NCBI GenBank assembly: GCA_002633005.1
Contig: NMRA01000121.1
Coordinates: 503,726 to 565,017 of the forward strand
DNA: 61,292 bases
Reading direction: 5' to 3'
Source: Phoronis australis
Lineage: Eukaryota > Phoronida > Phoronidae
Shown here: piece after piece, positions 1-12,038 of the stretch
How the letters are laid out: the number at the start of each line of letters is the position of its first letter
How positions within the stretch are numbered: position 1 is the stretch's first letter
The notes under the pieces: model-generated
What the model was told of the DNA's origin: nothing
Seen by the model: the letters and a program-made list of their open reading frames with translations, nothing else
Databases searched by the model: none
Translations under genes and position numbers: made by a program

Positions 1-394
1 TCTCTCCCCCTCCCCCCTCTCTCTAGCTCTTCCTCTTTCCTCCTCCTCCTTTCTCCCTCACAGCACAGAAATTTAGAAGACAACAAGCACTAATCTGCCA
101 ACTAAACGAAAAAATAATTACCAAACAAGCTCTGTGTCAAATACATTGTCACCATACGCTTTCCTGAATTTTCATCAATTTAGAGCATGTGATTTTGTGA
201 GCCGAAAGATTGCTCGCATATTTTAAACAATATACATGTCTGTCGTAAATGTACGCTTCGACAAGTAAAAGTCAAATAGTGATTCTTTATTTTTAAAACA
301 GCAGTCCTGTTTCTCCCTCCCTCAGCCACCCTACCCCTCTCGCCCTCCCTCTCTCCAGCCTCCCTCGTGAATTGGACCAGTCCTGGGCACTTAC
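1..394. repeat. Pyrimidine-rich tracts beyond the last gene A exon
   Basis: Positions 1-60 and about 308-365 are CT-rich low-complexity sequence. On the minus strand this stretch begins right after a GTAAGT donor, so it is the start of a gene A intron. No further exon is recognisable here. Confidence 0.6.
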
Positions 395-2398
395 CTCCCT
401 TACAAACGAAAGCTTTCTTTAAAAAACATTCTGCAACAATCCACCTGTCATAACTGCCTTTTTTCGAAGCCACACAGAGGCCTTTACTTCCCGCGCCAAA
501 GGAGCTGTCGGGAAACCCTGTGAACGAAAAAAGTTGGTATCTGCGTTATAGTTGGTGGCGAATTGCACATTGGTTGTACTACGTATGCATACATAATTTG
601 GTTTATAGATACAACTTTCCTAAACTGTGTGTCACAACATGTTGTGCGTGTAACAAGTTGGACCGCGTACTGTACTAAGCGGAGGCCCAGGATGCACGTG
701 TCGAGCAATAATTTACAGCGCCAGTTGGAAGGCGTTGGTCGCCATTCGTCGGTATTCCTAGATAAGCTCTTCAAGCCAATAGTCAGACAACCAAAACGCA
801 TCTATTCAGGGGTGCATTCTTGTTTTTTCACTCACGTTTTCTTACAACCCGCTCAAACCAAGGACTCTTTTAAAAATCCTACGTCTTTCATTTCAAAACT
901 CGTGGGCCTTGTCACTAAGGGGAGTTTGCATTACTCCCAATAGCCCGCGACTCTTCCCGAGCGGCTGTTTCATTTCACAAATCTAAGGTACATCAATTCA
1001 CGAACACCACTCTATTGGAATTTGTGGTGTTCATCATTTTTCATTGTTATTGTCTTTCTTTTGGGGACGTTCATTTGAAACATGCAATAAGTGGAAATTA
1101 CAATCGTATATGTAGAATGAAAAACTTAAATTTCTCTAGCGTTGTAATAGCTGGGGTAGGTGCACACCAGCCCCATGAGTGGGATACATGTACGCTCGTC
1201 CATTGCCTCCTGATAGAGGAACTCTGCTCAAAAATTGCTTACTAATATAGCTGACGGGGGAGCCATTGGGGCGCTGGAAAATGCCGTCGTTGTTTGGATC
1301 ATGTACTCCCAGCCACCAGTCATCAACTGCGCCCTGCAACCAAATCGACACTGTCTTCATACATCATATTACCGTGTCATCAAATGATTCAGAAAATCAC
1401 ATAACCAAAAACTGAAAATAATATTTTGCAACAAAAATCTTGAATGCAAGTTCACACTATTAGTCGACTGAATCCTGGAGTGTCTTAACAGGACTGTAGG
1501 GATCCAGGCACAGTAGTCTCTCGCGCCTCTTATGTGGAATCCAATGGCGGCCAATGCCACATTTTCCATACTACAACCTGACGTCCATGATAACTCTTGA
1601 TTGACATTAAATGCAATCGTAAACTGGTTTTGAATGTCCGATTGACTCCCGCGCTGGGTCAAATGTTTCGAACGATATCGGCCAGTTGGCGGCAGGGTTA
1701 TACAAAACTCCTCTCCCTCGTTGTGAAACCAATAACCTGACAATTACAACTTATAACCTGGGGTGTTTTTGGAGAGAACTATTATCACAATACTGATTTC
1801 GTTGTTGGACATCATCCCTGAACTCTAAAATTATAGGCCGGGCAAAACATAAAGGTATCTGAAGGTCACGCAGTTCAATGGCCAAGGACGTGAAGGTTCG
1901 CTTGCCTCGAAAATTTATTAACTGTGTTGGTTCGTTGTCAACGACTATATACGGGGACACTGATCAAAGTATAGCTATCAGATTTTCAAAACACACGGGA
2001 ATTTGGTTTTAGTTTTATGCAATGATTTTTTATATAAAAATCCTAAAATTCTTGTTTTGTATAACCGTAACTGGACGATCTCTAACAATGTTTTGGGAAA
2101 CAATGCATAACTCAAAGTATCTGAAAGTCTCATTTGAATCTGATGGGCAATATCTGAGATATGCTGTTGACCTAGCTAAATATGAACATTGTAACTTCGA
2201 AGTTGCAATTACTAACCGTCCAACCAAACGTGACAAAGACATAATCTATCCATACATCTTCTGCTTTGTCTTCAGGTGTAGCTAATACCATACCGTTGGA
2301 GTGACACGTCTGTTGGGAAGCGGCCCAATCTAGATGCGGGGTTCTTACAAACAAATAGCTTTTGGATGAACTGAGTCTTTGACGAAATACAGCGTCAC
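395..2398 (-). CDS. Gene A exons 4-6: C-type lectin-like domain
   Basis: Three exons (2398-2256, 1333-1168, 457-395) build one CTLD. The first holds SYLFVRTPHLDWAASQQTC and LATPEDKAED (the WxxAxxxC segment). The second holds DDWWLGVHDPNNDGIFQRPN (the WIGL-type core). The third holds YDRWIVAECFLKKAFVCKG, with the two closing cysteines. The loop SRVPLSGGNGRAYMY replaces the usual EPN or QPD sugar-binding tripeptide and there is no WND motif. A calcium-dependent canonical sugar site is therefore unlikely, an inference from family knowledge. The acceptor of the last exon (AAAAAAG) is weak but is the only one that keeps phase. Confidence 0.75.
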
Positions 2399-5300
2399 CT
2401 GAAATGCACAAAAAACACTTTCGGTCAAGCCAAGGCAATTGTAAGAATGGCTAGACTCAGTCACCTACTAGGCCTATCTAGATGGTTTCACAATTTTGTC
2501 TGAAACGAATACAGCCCTCTACGCTGAAAAGGAACATTCACGCACTCGAATAGTTATTAAGTAACTTTTCCAGCATTGGTGTAGTTTTAAAGTCACGCTT
2601 ATTCGGTAAAACATTAGTCAGTTTTCTTGAGACATAATAAATCAGGTATTTTAGTAGACGACAAGTTTGTCCTCAAATGTGAACGTTATCGGCGCATGTG
2701 TAGATTTCAGTCATGACTTTCAAAATGGAGAATGATTGGCCGTATAACCAATGTTCGTACATGAGCAGATAGCGCTCACCTACCTGCCAGGTAAACTTGA
2801 GATAAGGTGGCACTGTACAGTTACAGCTAAGCACTCTCTAGAAAACAAATGTGAGGGGTAGACCACGTTAGCGGAAGTTGTAATAAATTTACTTTCAGAA
2901 TTTACCGTTAGTGTGTGCTCACGTCGAGCTAAGACAGTGAAGCAGTATTTTTGGGTTGAAAAAATGTCAGTTTTTCGTTTTTTCCACTTATCTAAGCCTA
3001 GCTTCCTTGTCGGTGGAAACAAACGGTTCAAAATATGAGTAGCTCTTTTGAGGTTAAATGACACGCAATTTTTCATTCTGTCCCTGGCGTTTTCGACTGA
3101 TAGTGAAGTTCACTACCAGGAAAAACTCAGTGAGAAGTGTTCAGCGCTTTCTAACGAAAATACCTTAGGTGTTCCGCACAAACCGTATTTTAAAATCAAA
3201 CGATCTGTTTACGCTATTTCGTCGAAATTTAAGATTCTATGGATAAGTATTGACGTATTGGCAATCGTCTCTATTGCTTCCTAATTCATATCACCCAAAA
3301 GGCGTTTCAAATCTTCAAGTTTGCCCACTTCAGTAAAAACAGCAGATCTCTTGTAAACTCTCTGATAGCAGTTGTGGGGGAACTGGAATAAATCTTGTTC
3401 TCTAGATTGCTTATGCGTCAGCATTGGCTTTGTACTTAACAAAACTTGATATTAAGTAAAGGAAATGTTAAAACACTTTCAAACGAAAATTTAGAAGGAA
3501 TCTGTCTTTTTGATACACAAATACATAACGTTTTTTGCAATAATATTCTTGCCAAACACGACCTCTCTGTCTAATCTTGAGATTACTCAAGCATACTCAG
3601 ATTTCCATATTTAATCTGGTATTCTAAGTTTACACAGGACATATCGACCAACTAATCCACCAAAACCATGCAATCTCATAAAATATGCTTCCGGAGCATG
3701 ACCTACGATCTCATGCATCATCATGAATACTAAATTAGGTAGAGTAAAAATTAATTCTCTTGTGTTTTCCACGGGAGAATGAGGCCCTTTAAGACCAACA
3801 TTTTTCGAAATAGATAGACTGGATTATCGCCAACATGTTCAGAATTGTCACAAACTCGTTTTTCTTCATGAGAAGTATCCGTGCTCAAGTTGGAGCGCCT
3901 TGTACGATGGCACTTTGTACCATCGGCCACGTTTTCACGAAGTCCTCCGGTCGCAGTATCAGTATTTATACTGTTAGTTAGCCCTCGATTCAAATGAAAT
4001 GCATGCTTTTAAATTACTTTGGGTGACAATATGTGTCGTCTTTGTCGGCGTAAATTGTCATACTCGACATATGAATTATGTGTCGAGTGTGACAATCTAT
4101 CACAACAGCGTGTCGCTAGGGACCAGTTGTATGTTTCCCGTAGGAACGTGAACAAAAGGTAATATACTCCCTCGTTCTCTAATCATTTTAAAATATGGAA
4201 AACCTTTCCGAAAGTATACGATTACAAATGCTGGAATGACCGGCTGGTTTTAGAAATTCGTTTTTAAATCAATCGGTCGGTTGCTAAGCACCGTCAAGAA
4301 TTGAAAAAGTGGACAGTGTCAGTCTCTTTTTCAACTTATAACTAGGAATCACGGTGTTGTGTCTGATTTTTTAAAACAAAAAATGTCTCACAAGCCAAGT
4401 TAAACAGTAGCACGATCGACTCACCACCGCACGTCGGTGCAATACCACTCCACGCACCATCTTCTAAACACCAAACTATCTTGTTTCCCGACAGGAAAAT
4501 GTAGTCATCCAAACAAGCAAACTCGGTAATACTTCGGTGTCTGGTTCCATTGGAAAAAATGACTGTCGTCGTTCCTTCGTCGTAGATCAGTGGCGGGCAT
4601 TTTATCTCTAAATGGTGTTTTGAAGAGAACAACACCATGCTATTGTGAAACGTCATACAACTTAACAGGGATACTTAAGCTTTCATTGAACGGAAGTTTG
4701 TCACTTTAAATGCACTGGGTTACCGAGATTACTCTACCAACATTTAAGAAGCATAAGAAAACACAATTCAATTATTCAAACGCAGGCTCGTAAAATGATA
4801 GTAGAATAATCCTTCTCGCGCCGTACCGATCGCAAGAACATAGAAAAATTAAAGGAAGGCCGAACGAAGTTGTATTGAACAAAATACCGCTCGAGGATTC
4901 TTGTGCTTACGTAGACCAATGTATGGCAAAAACCTTAATCGGCAATTACATTTGGTAATTCATAGCACAGATCTGCTCACAGTATGTTGTAGCAACCAAG
5001 TTCACCCGCGTTCCCGTTCATGGTAGGCCATGAGTAAACACCAAGAACTGAGATTTGAAAACATATATTGCATCCTAGAACAGAACAGTGTTCTGGAAAT
5101 TTGATTCTTCATGTTGCTTGATAAGCAAAGTAGATTCCTTTAGAATTGCAACTCCATTGAAACTGGGTAAACGATTAGTGATCTATGATTTGATCTGAAT
5201 CTACGTAGAGTAATCAATGTATTACACATTCTCAACGTCCTGTGATACTCATAATTTCATTTTAGAACAGATAGCATTTCCAGTTGATCACTGCCAAGGC

Positions 5301-8300
5301 AGGTTGCAACGTTTATTGGTTACTATGATACAGTTGCATTGATATTTTTGAGAAATCAATCACCTTGCTAAAAATCAACGATTTCTGCTCTCCATTTTAG
5401 ACCGTGGGTAGAGGAATTGGTGCACATCTTTATGTAAGAAAAATCAGCTACATGTATTTATTAAGCGCGCGATGAGATCATATTAAAATCCCGGGCAGTT
5501 TCACATCCCATAGTTGGAGTTGTTAATGACGTACCAACAAATCAGGTGGCCAAAGTGATCGTTTGGGTATTTCGGTCGAATGAGTACTTTGATATCTCAC
5601 GTATTTGAAACTTTGAGGTAAACTGTATCAATAACATCGGTTTGAGAACACAGATAACTGAAACAGTAACCATGGGGGATCAATTGGTATTGTCTTCCAT
5701 TTACACGGTTACCAGAATAATGTTTTTGTCTGGGTTTTGAATATGGAGCACCACTATATACTCAGGTTTATGGGTAAGAACTACCCGAGCTTAATGTTTT
5801 CACAAGAGGTGTATTTTTTCATGGCCGCGCCTCTAAATTCCAACTCCGATCTTTTAACCCCCAGTACCGGGGACCATATTTAACACCTCATTCAGACTAG
5901 GGCAGCACTTTTGGCACACAAATAGCCAACACCAAGCCAACTCTGTTAGTATTATCTGCAGAGAACCCAATAAGGAGCTACTGTACATTAAAGAGTCATT
6001 GGCCATTCAGAACCAGCATGCCACTGAATCTCTGAATAACATGCAGAGCTCAGTGACCCTGCAACTATGGTGATGACCAGCTACTGACCATATTCTATGT
6101 ATCTCTCACTTCACTCTGTGGATGTTACCTGAACTGTATGTTGGCACTTGTTGTCCTAAATTGTTGTAAATATGATCCTGATGATGTCTAATGAAAAGAC
6201 GAAACGTTGAATTGAACATGAACTTTTTTATTTGTGCGGCGATCGTCCGGTTTTTGATCTTATTGTGGCCAGAAACTGATTTAATTCACTTTTGGCACGT
6301 GTGTGGAGTTTAGTGTCGCGGGTCTGGCGATTCGTACCGGGGGTTTAGTATCCTCTGATCCGGGACTGGAGATTAGAAGATCGTAGCTGGACTCGTGTCC
6401 AGCTCTTAGAGGAGTTCCAGGGTAGTTTCATGGTCATGGTCACAAGACAAACTAGACTTTTCCGACTATTATCTGGATACTTATCATGCGCGCACCCACC
6501 CTTTAATATGGAGGACTCGAATTTCTGTCAAAGTGGACCGTGGACCTTTTGCTAACAAAAAAGCGGGAGGACTAAAAAAACAGGGTACCACCTTCAGGTC
6601 TGTGAAATGTGCGTCTGCGCCTTAGTGGACTTTTGTCTCGTTTCCTCTGACTTTTTGTACCTCTGAGGCGGACCTTTTTACCCACTTCGCCAAATGGGGG
6701 GGGCTCGTTCGAGCCCCCCGAGCGCCCCTGGGTGCACGCATGCTTATTACAAAGTAGGACTTTTTTAACCGCACTAGCGTTCTCTATTACGTCGTCTTTC
6801 CTTTCAAGATAATTTTCACATACATTGTAATTAGATTTAGCTTTTCTTATGAATCACACCTCTTTTCAGCTTACAGCGACGATTCAGGAGGAAAGCAAAA
6901 TGTAAGAAACGAATTTCGGCGCATGAACCATTGAGATAAATATATTCACGCCACGAAAACATAGTTATAATAGTTCACGTATTCATGTCAAAACAGCACA
7001 ATTAATGAGAATGTCATGATGGAAAACGACTCATTAACCTGAATACCAAATGACAGAAAACTATGCTGCTTTGAAAAATAACACAATGACCGTTTACTAG
7101 AGATTGGTGCCCACGAACGTCTTACTATGGCAAATCAAAAGTTAACCAATACAAGGTTCGTGCTCAACACATACATGTACTTTCTTATATCTTCGGAGAC
7201 GAAAGATTGTCGCCAATATAAAAGCAGTACTTCGTTTCAGATTGAAACGTCTGCATCTCCGTTGAGTGAGTCACTGTTCCATTCCTGTTCGGTAAAAGGG
7301 GTGACCCACAGTGGGGTTTAATTTGACATGTGAACAAGGGACCGCTATTTGTCAAAACTTGACGGAATTTCTTGTTACAGGACACTCCCTGGTGTCAATA
7401 CACATTGACAAAGAGTGGAATGCAGATGGTATCTTGATATCAAAAAATGCATCTACTCCTTTATAGTAATACGATGAATGTTTTCAGTCATCCAGTTGGG
7501 CAATATAAGAAACAATAAATAAATCTACTACTGGACTTACGTATGTAGAGATGGCTACGTTGCGTCCTCCTCTCGAGGACTTCATCAGGCCACTGAGTTG
7601 TCACGTGACTTGTCATGTGATCCGTCGTGTAGTTTCCGCGGGATTCTCTTCACTTCTCTCACTTACCTAGGACATGGGATAGGGCGCTGAAGAGAATCCC
7701 GCGGAAACTACACGACGGATCACATGACAAGTCACGTGACAACTCAGTGGCCTGATGAAGTCCTCGAGAGGAGGACGCAACGTAGCCATCTCTACATACG
7801 TAAGTCCAGTAGTAGACTTATTTATTGTTCCTTTATAGTAAGATAAAAACATTGTATTTATAAAGCACGGGAAGCGCAGTCATTGATTGTTTTTTCATGC
7901 CCAACGTTTCCGACTTCATGATTACTGTGGTTGCGTCCACACTGTCGTGTTCGAGACGATTTCGTTGTATCCGTGGCCGTCCTTTGCACCGTCAATGGTG
8001 GCGTGGACGCTGTCGCGGAAATTGCTGCTGTAGTCGTCACTTAGTTATCAAGTCGATTTCGTCACTGGAAGTGTCGCACCGTCAGAACGTTATTGTTACC
8101 ACTCAAAGGTGTATGCAACTTATAAAGAACTCACTTTTAGTACTTTGTTAGGTGCTGTTACATAATAGATGAATCATCGGATGTCAGGGCGGCGCACCAT
8201 AGGGGGCTGGGGGCTGTAGCACCACTTTTTTCAGTGTTACGCCGCCCATGATCTATGGGTGGTGCACCACAGGGGGGCTGAGCGGCTTTAGCCCCCCAAT

Positions 8301-9704
8301 TTTTTCAGTCTGCGCCGCCCATGACGTAGTCTATTCTGACACTAACATTGTTGCAAATAGCTTCTGCATGCAAATGGAATTGAGATGAAGCTGCCTAGTT
8401 CTGGATGGTGTTGGTCATCCACTCGGGTTTGGTGCTTCAGAGCCCTTTTTACTTCTCGAAGACCGATGTCACTTTCTTTTAGTAACGAAATTTTTGTTTA
8501 AGATTGGGAATGAGAAGGAAATGGCGGCCTAAGGGACATATCCCTATGTAAAAATACATTGCAGCATTGGTACTCACCAAGGCAGACTATGTCTGAACCA
8601 GACCAGTCTCTGAGGTACGCTAAACATTTTCTAACCCTGTCGCCCGCTGCGTGCTTGAATCCTGGATCACACTCGAAAACAACCTCTTCACCCGCCTTGG
8701 ACTGCGCAGAACAATGAGAAATACATCTTGCGTTTGGCGGTGTGGTTAACGAAGGGCACATGTTCCAAGCTAAAATGAAATATAGCCTGCCTCAGTTCAA
8801 ATCTTCATTCATTTTAGCAGAGGATTTGGAAAAGTGAGAATGGGAATCACATTTCAAAAATCTCGTACAAACATATATACTGGTGACTATGTAAACTACA
8901 CTAATGTCGGTTGCAAAGGCGCCACAGCGGAGGGAGACAGGAGATGGCAATGGCCCCAAGATTTAAACAAGAATTATGAAAGATAAAACAATTTCTGACA
9001 GCGAAGCATCCAGTGGCTAAACAAAGGAAATGCTACAGAATCGACATTGACAGGGAAACATATACAAGAGAGACAGGTTAGATTGAAAAGAGGACTAAAC
9101 GCCAACTATTTTATGGACGTATTTTTTGTTATTGTGACACATTGAAAACAATTCATACAATATTTGAAAGAAACACACCCAAGCCATTGGGCTTATACGT
9201 CAATGATTGCAATTGTATGACAGTATATAAACACCTCCTACGTTTAAATTGCTTCATAAACAAAACCAGAAAGCTCAGTCTCTGAACCAATAATGCCTTA
9301 ATAATTTCGATTTTGTCTTTAGTTATGCCTGAAGAATTGAGTTCATTATTTACGAAACGTAGAGTATGGATTAAATTGTCAGGTGTGTGAGCTTTACTGC
9401 CGAATTTGGATGGCCATAAATGATGCTGTAAACGAGGTTTTCATTTTTCCAATGCAAGTTTATCCCTAAAAATGTTGCATAAGTTGCGGAGTAAATTTAC
9501 CGGTACACGGCGAAACATACACAGAAACAGCATCCGTTGGCTTACTCGGCGCATCCACCGAGCCTTACCCTACACCTACATGTATAAAAACTGTATGCGT
9601 TGAAGAAAAAAAGAAATTTGCTCACCACAGTCGACAACAAAATTGTTCTTCGATAGTACATACAGCAGCAGTCCAACCCATGAGGACAAAAGCATTCTGC
9701 ACAT
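395..9704 (-). CDS. Gene A: secreted/membrane CCP-CCP-C-type lectin protein (partial)
   Basis: Six exons on the minus strand join without phase conflict: 9704-9626, 8769-8578, 4607-4425, 2398-2256, 1333-1168 and 457-395, about 275 residues. Order: signal peptide, two CCP/sushi domains, one C-type lectin-like domain (CTLD). Each CCP lies in its own phase 1-1 exon, the usual arrangement for shuffled extracellular modules. The last exon ends in phase 1 at a GTAAGT donor, so the gene continues past the left edge. CCP plus CTLD architecture is typical of adhesion, pattern-recognition or complement-like proteins acting outside the cell; the exact role is unknown. The donor after 2256 (GTATGG) could be replaced by one about 18 nt further on, which would add six residues. 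The model is inferred from motifs and splice signals. Confidence 0.75.
1369..1960 (-). other. Open stretches inside a gene A intron, unassigned
   Basis: Two adjacent minus-strand open frames (about 69 and 124 codons) lie between the lectin exons. They look protein-like (for example FRGKRTFTSLAIELRDLQI and SGCSMENVALAAIGFH) but match no domain I recognise. Adding them would interrupt a CTLD that joins in phase without them. They may be relic coding sequence or chance. Confidence 0.25.
4054..4096. repeat. Short palindrome
   Basis: Two arms of 17-19 nt (4054-4070 and 4078-4096, core CTCGACAT / ATGTGTCGAG) are separated by 7 nt, with one two-base insertion in the right arm. It lies in the gene A intron between CCP2 and CCP1. 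It could fold as a hairpin. No flanking duplication is evident. Confidence 0.55.
4425..4607 (-). CDS. Gene A exon 3: CCP/sushi domain 2
   Basis: This 183-nt phase 1-1 exon lies between an AG after CCATTT and a GTGAGT donor. It contains KCPPLIYDEG, ITEFACLDDYIFLSG, IVWCLEDGAWSG and IAPTCG, the four conserved cysteines and tryptophan of a CCP domain. It joins in phase to both CCP1 and the C-type lectin exon. Confidence 0.88.
5933..6073 (+). pseudogene. Penelope-like element, C-terminal endonuclease remnant
   Basis: An open 47-codon stretch ends in TGA. It reads ELLYIKESLAIQNQHATES followed by LNNMQSSVTLQLW. This has the pattern of the end of the GIY-YIG domain in the Penelope element at 42-44 kb (VLESLLIAFEKPILNEQQ, then TGSRRTLHLF): glutamate before a hydrophobic segment, asparagine at the LN position, and an LxL-aromatic end. 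Upstream sequence is not open. It is a 5'-truncated retroelement tail lying in the gene A intron. Confidence 0.6.
6178..6205 (+). ncRNA. Hammerhead-ribozyme-like core downstream of Penelope remnant
   Basis: CTGATGA (6178-6184) is followed by a potential stem II (GTCT / AGAC with a short loop) and GAAAC (6201-6205), the conserved hammerhead core order. It starts 105 nt after the stop of the Penelope remnant. Penelope-like elements are known to carry hammerheads. I could not find a convincing stem III and NUH cleavage triplet, so this copy may be inactive. Confidence 0.5.
7509..7831. repeat. Large near-perfect inverted repeat with hammerhead-like cores
   Basis: Arms 7509-7652 and 7688-7831 (144 nt each) are near-identical inverted copies around a 35-nt spacer. 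Each arm holds, outward from the spacer, CTGATGA, a stem II (GTCCTC GAGA GAGGAC type) and GCAAC in place of GAAAC, then ACGTA...TACGT, which can form stem III ending in T-A. The right arm core is at 7752-7781 (+), the left at 7588-7559 (-). It looks like an inverted pair of Penelope-type terminal units. Stem I is poorly matched. Confidence 0.7.
8186..8332. repeat. Two tandem GGGCGGCGCAC hairpin repeats
   Basis: Two copies of an element of about 65-75 bp (8186-8250 and 8254-8332) lie side by side. Each begins GGGCGGCGCACCA or GGGTGGTGCACCA, contains a G-run then TTTTTTCAGT, and ends GCCGCCCATGA, so the ends are inverted repeats. Other copies lie at 22723-22791 and 35445-35515. It is a very short MITE-like family; no coding potential. 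Confidence 0.7.
8578..8769 (-). CDS. Gene A exon 2: CCP/sushi domain 1
   Basis: This 192-nt phase 1-1 exon sits between TTTTAG and GTGAGT. It encodes one CCP module: CPSLTTPPNARC at the start, then VVFECDPGFKH (the usual xxFxCxxGF core), and WSGSDIVC at the end, with the tryptophan and last cysteine in the expected places. Two extra cysteines (C and HC around residues 12-16 of the domain) are unusual for CCP and may form an added disulfide. Confidence 0.85.
9626..9704 (-). CDS. Gene A exon 1: start codon and signal peptide
   Basis: This encodes 26 residues starting MCRMLLSSWVGLLLYVLS, a short n-region followed by a hydrophobic core, and ends with one base (phase 1) at a GTGAGC donor. That base plus the first two bases of the CCP1 exon complete an alanine codon, which supports the join. 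A second in-frame ATG at 9695 would shorten the peptide by three residues; the sequence does not decide between them. No clear TATA box is seen upstream. Confidence 0.7.
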
Positions 9705-12010
9705 CTTTGGCACATTCGTAGATTTGAAGTGATGCCAATGCGTGCGAAAAAATGTCTAACTGAACGGTTAGACGCCGTTCTTGAATAAATAACTATCACA
9801 GCGTAGGTCAGGGTAAACACACTGCCGTTTTCAGATTTGTTCAATAAATATATTTATTTCAACTACATGTCATTTAAAATATTTGACATTTTGAATGATA
9901 TCCGGTTGTGCAGCAAGTGATTTTTCGTAAAAAATTGGAAGGGCCGGGTACGGGGATTTTATTAGTCATGAAAAGATCGACAACGTTTCATTTATAATTA
10001 GTCGAAGCTTCCATCCAATATTCCCACGGTTTAACGATGTTGAGAGACAATGGATATCGATGAATTCTATGTTAGTTAGCAAACTGGGGAACAAGAAAAA
10101 AGCGATTCAGTTTAGTTAAAAATAACATATCTGTCATTGATCGTTGATTCATAAGAACATTTACAGAAGAAAATTCAATATATAAGATCTATTTTGGACC
10201 CCAGAACGAGCTAAAATACTTTGTTTCACAGCTTGACGATTTGAAGTTGTTACAAATACACTTTTTATGGCGGAAATTGGATTTTGTAAGACAGAACTCA
10301 GTTGACGAAGCGGACTGCATGTGAACAATCACTGAATGCTCATATCATCACCAGGTTAAATTCTCCACATTATAAACAGAGTTTTTTGACAAAGACGTTG
10401 TATTTATCGTTTTTATGATCAACTGTGGTACGAAATGTAATCCCGTAGGATTTGTGCGACAAAATTGACTTTTTGCTGTTCTCGATTTACATGGGTGTGA
10501 AATGTTGGAAAAGGATTGGGATTAAAAGGTGACCTCATTAACTTCTTTTAGGCAACAGAATCCCTTGGCTTCAAAAACGCCACAAATATCCCATTTCTGT
10601 CAGATATAATTTAAAAAAAAAAACTTTTTATGGTATTTTTGAAAATTATAAACTATGATGCTTAGCTCAATTTCATCATTTTTAAGACAACTCCTAGTGG
10701 AAATCTCGGATTTCTAGCATGTTGTTTCCTTTACCATAGTAACGGATTGATCATGACGTCATTTTCAGAGTCTCTGTCAAGCTACATATTGTGCATTTTT
10801 CAGGCTTTTGGGGACATGAAGATAATTAGTGCAACCGGTCTTGGGATCCAGCTACTGTAATCCATATAGAGATAACAGCAAAATAAGATATAAGAATGGA
10901 TCTATTATTATACGTCGAGGCACGTGGCCTCAATTCCCCGGTTTCCCATACATGAATAGTATATAATCATATAAATACCGTCTTACAGTTTCTGTTGCTT
11001 TTTATATTATATTATATTTTACACTACGGTGGTCCTTAATAAAGCGGCTTTTGCCTGTCTCCAAATTAAGTACATAAATACGTCCTTGCTGATGACGCGA
11101 ATTTGGAACTCCTTAACCGTGACAATGACGAAGACATGCAGTGTTGTTGGTCTGCTTTTCGAGCTTGGGGCACTTGTATTTCGGATAAGCAAACTGGTTA
11201 CAAATTTAACAGAGGAATATTCCTCGGTTTTGCAGAGCTAAAGCTCGCACTAGAACTATTTGCAAAAGATTAGGGCCCTAGATTTCATCTCTAAACTCTG
11301 ACTCAGACAGAAAATTTAACCGAAGTGCCACCTTAAGTTTGAAAGTTTCATCGAAGATGCTATGCAATTCGTCCAGATATGGCGTGAAAAATATTATTTC
11401 TATTGATCTTTCAGATGTCGATGGTAGACTGATGAACACCAAAATGTCTTGAGGTAAAGCATGGTTTCTCTCTCCTCCCTTCGCCGAATTGCTAGGTTTG
11501 ATAAAACTATAACTATTTTAGAGAGGTCAAGAATTTCGGTTGTAAATTTCATTATTCTCCAAATTTTTTCAATTTTGTTTAGTGACCACCTGGAAATAAA
11601 TTGAAAACCATTTAGTGAACCACTTGTATAGAAAGCCAGAATAAATACGCAAGTAATGAATTACTGCTAAAGCTTAACCTTTAGATACTCTGCTGATACA
11701 TGTACAAAACTGATATGGTTCCGCCACAGGCTACTGGGTACTAACCCTGTTTATGTTGTACCAAGTGTAACTACTTCACAAAATAATAACTTTCTCTGCA
11801 AGTATTGCATTCACATGTTTGGACATTTAAAATAAAATGTATACCGGATATTGAAATTTGGAAACCATGCACTTTTGAGTATTGCGATGTTTGAAAAATA
11901 TTTTTGTACAAACTGAACTGGTAAAATTACTCGGTTCAATTTCATGACGAAAACAAAAATAAAGTGGCTTAGTTCCCCCTGGCCTGAAGTGAACGTGTGA
12001 AGGAACACAT
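9705..12010. other. Spacer between gene B 3' end and gene A 5' end
   Basis: This is the interval between the inferred gene B polyadenylation site and the gene A start codon, both on the minus strand. It is AT-rich. I see no exon, repeat pair or RNA gene. The promoter and 5' untranslated region of gene A must lie at its low-coordinate side but I cannot point to core elements. Confidence 0.5.
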
Positions 12011-12032
12011 TTACGAAAACCACTGATTAACA

Positions 12033-12038
12033 TTTATT
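12033..12038 (-). terminator. Polyadenylation signal of gene B
   Basis: AATAAA on the minus strand, 134 nt after the predicted stop codon. Cleavage would be expected near 12010-12020. Confidence 0.5.

Noticed and set aside
563-943. 126-codon plus-strand open frame near the left edge
   Set aside because: No domain, no splice context, and it lies across an inferred gene A intron on the other strand.
9542-9844. 100-codon cysteine-rich minus-strand frame
   Set aside because: It is a shadow of the gene A signal-peptide exon, which is in a different frame with a good donor and correct phase.
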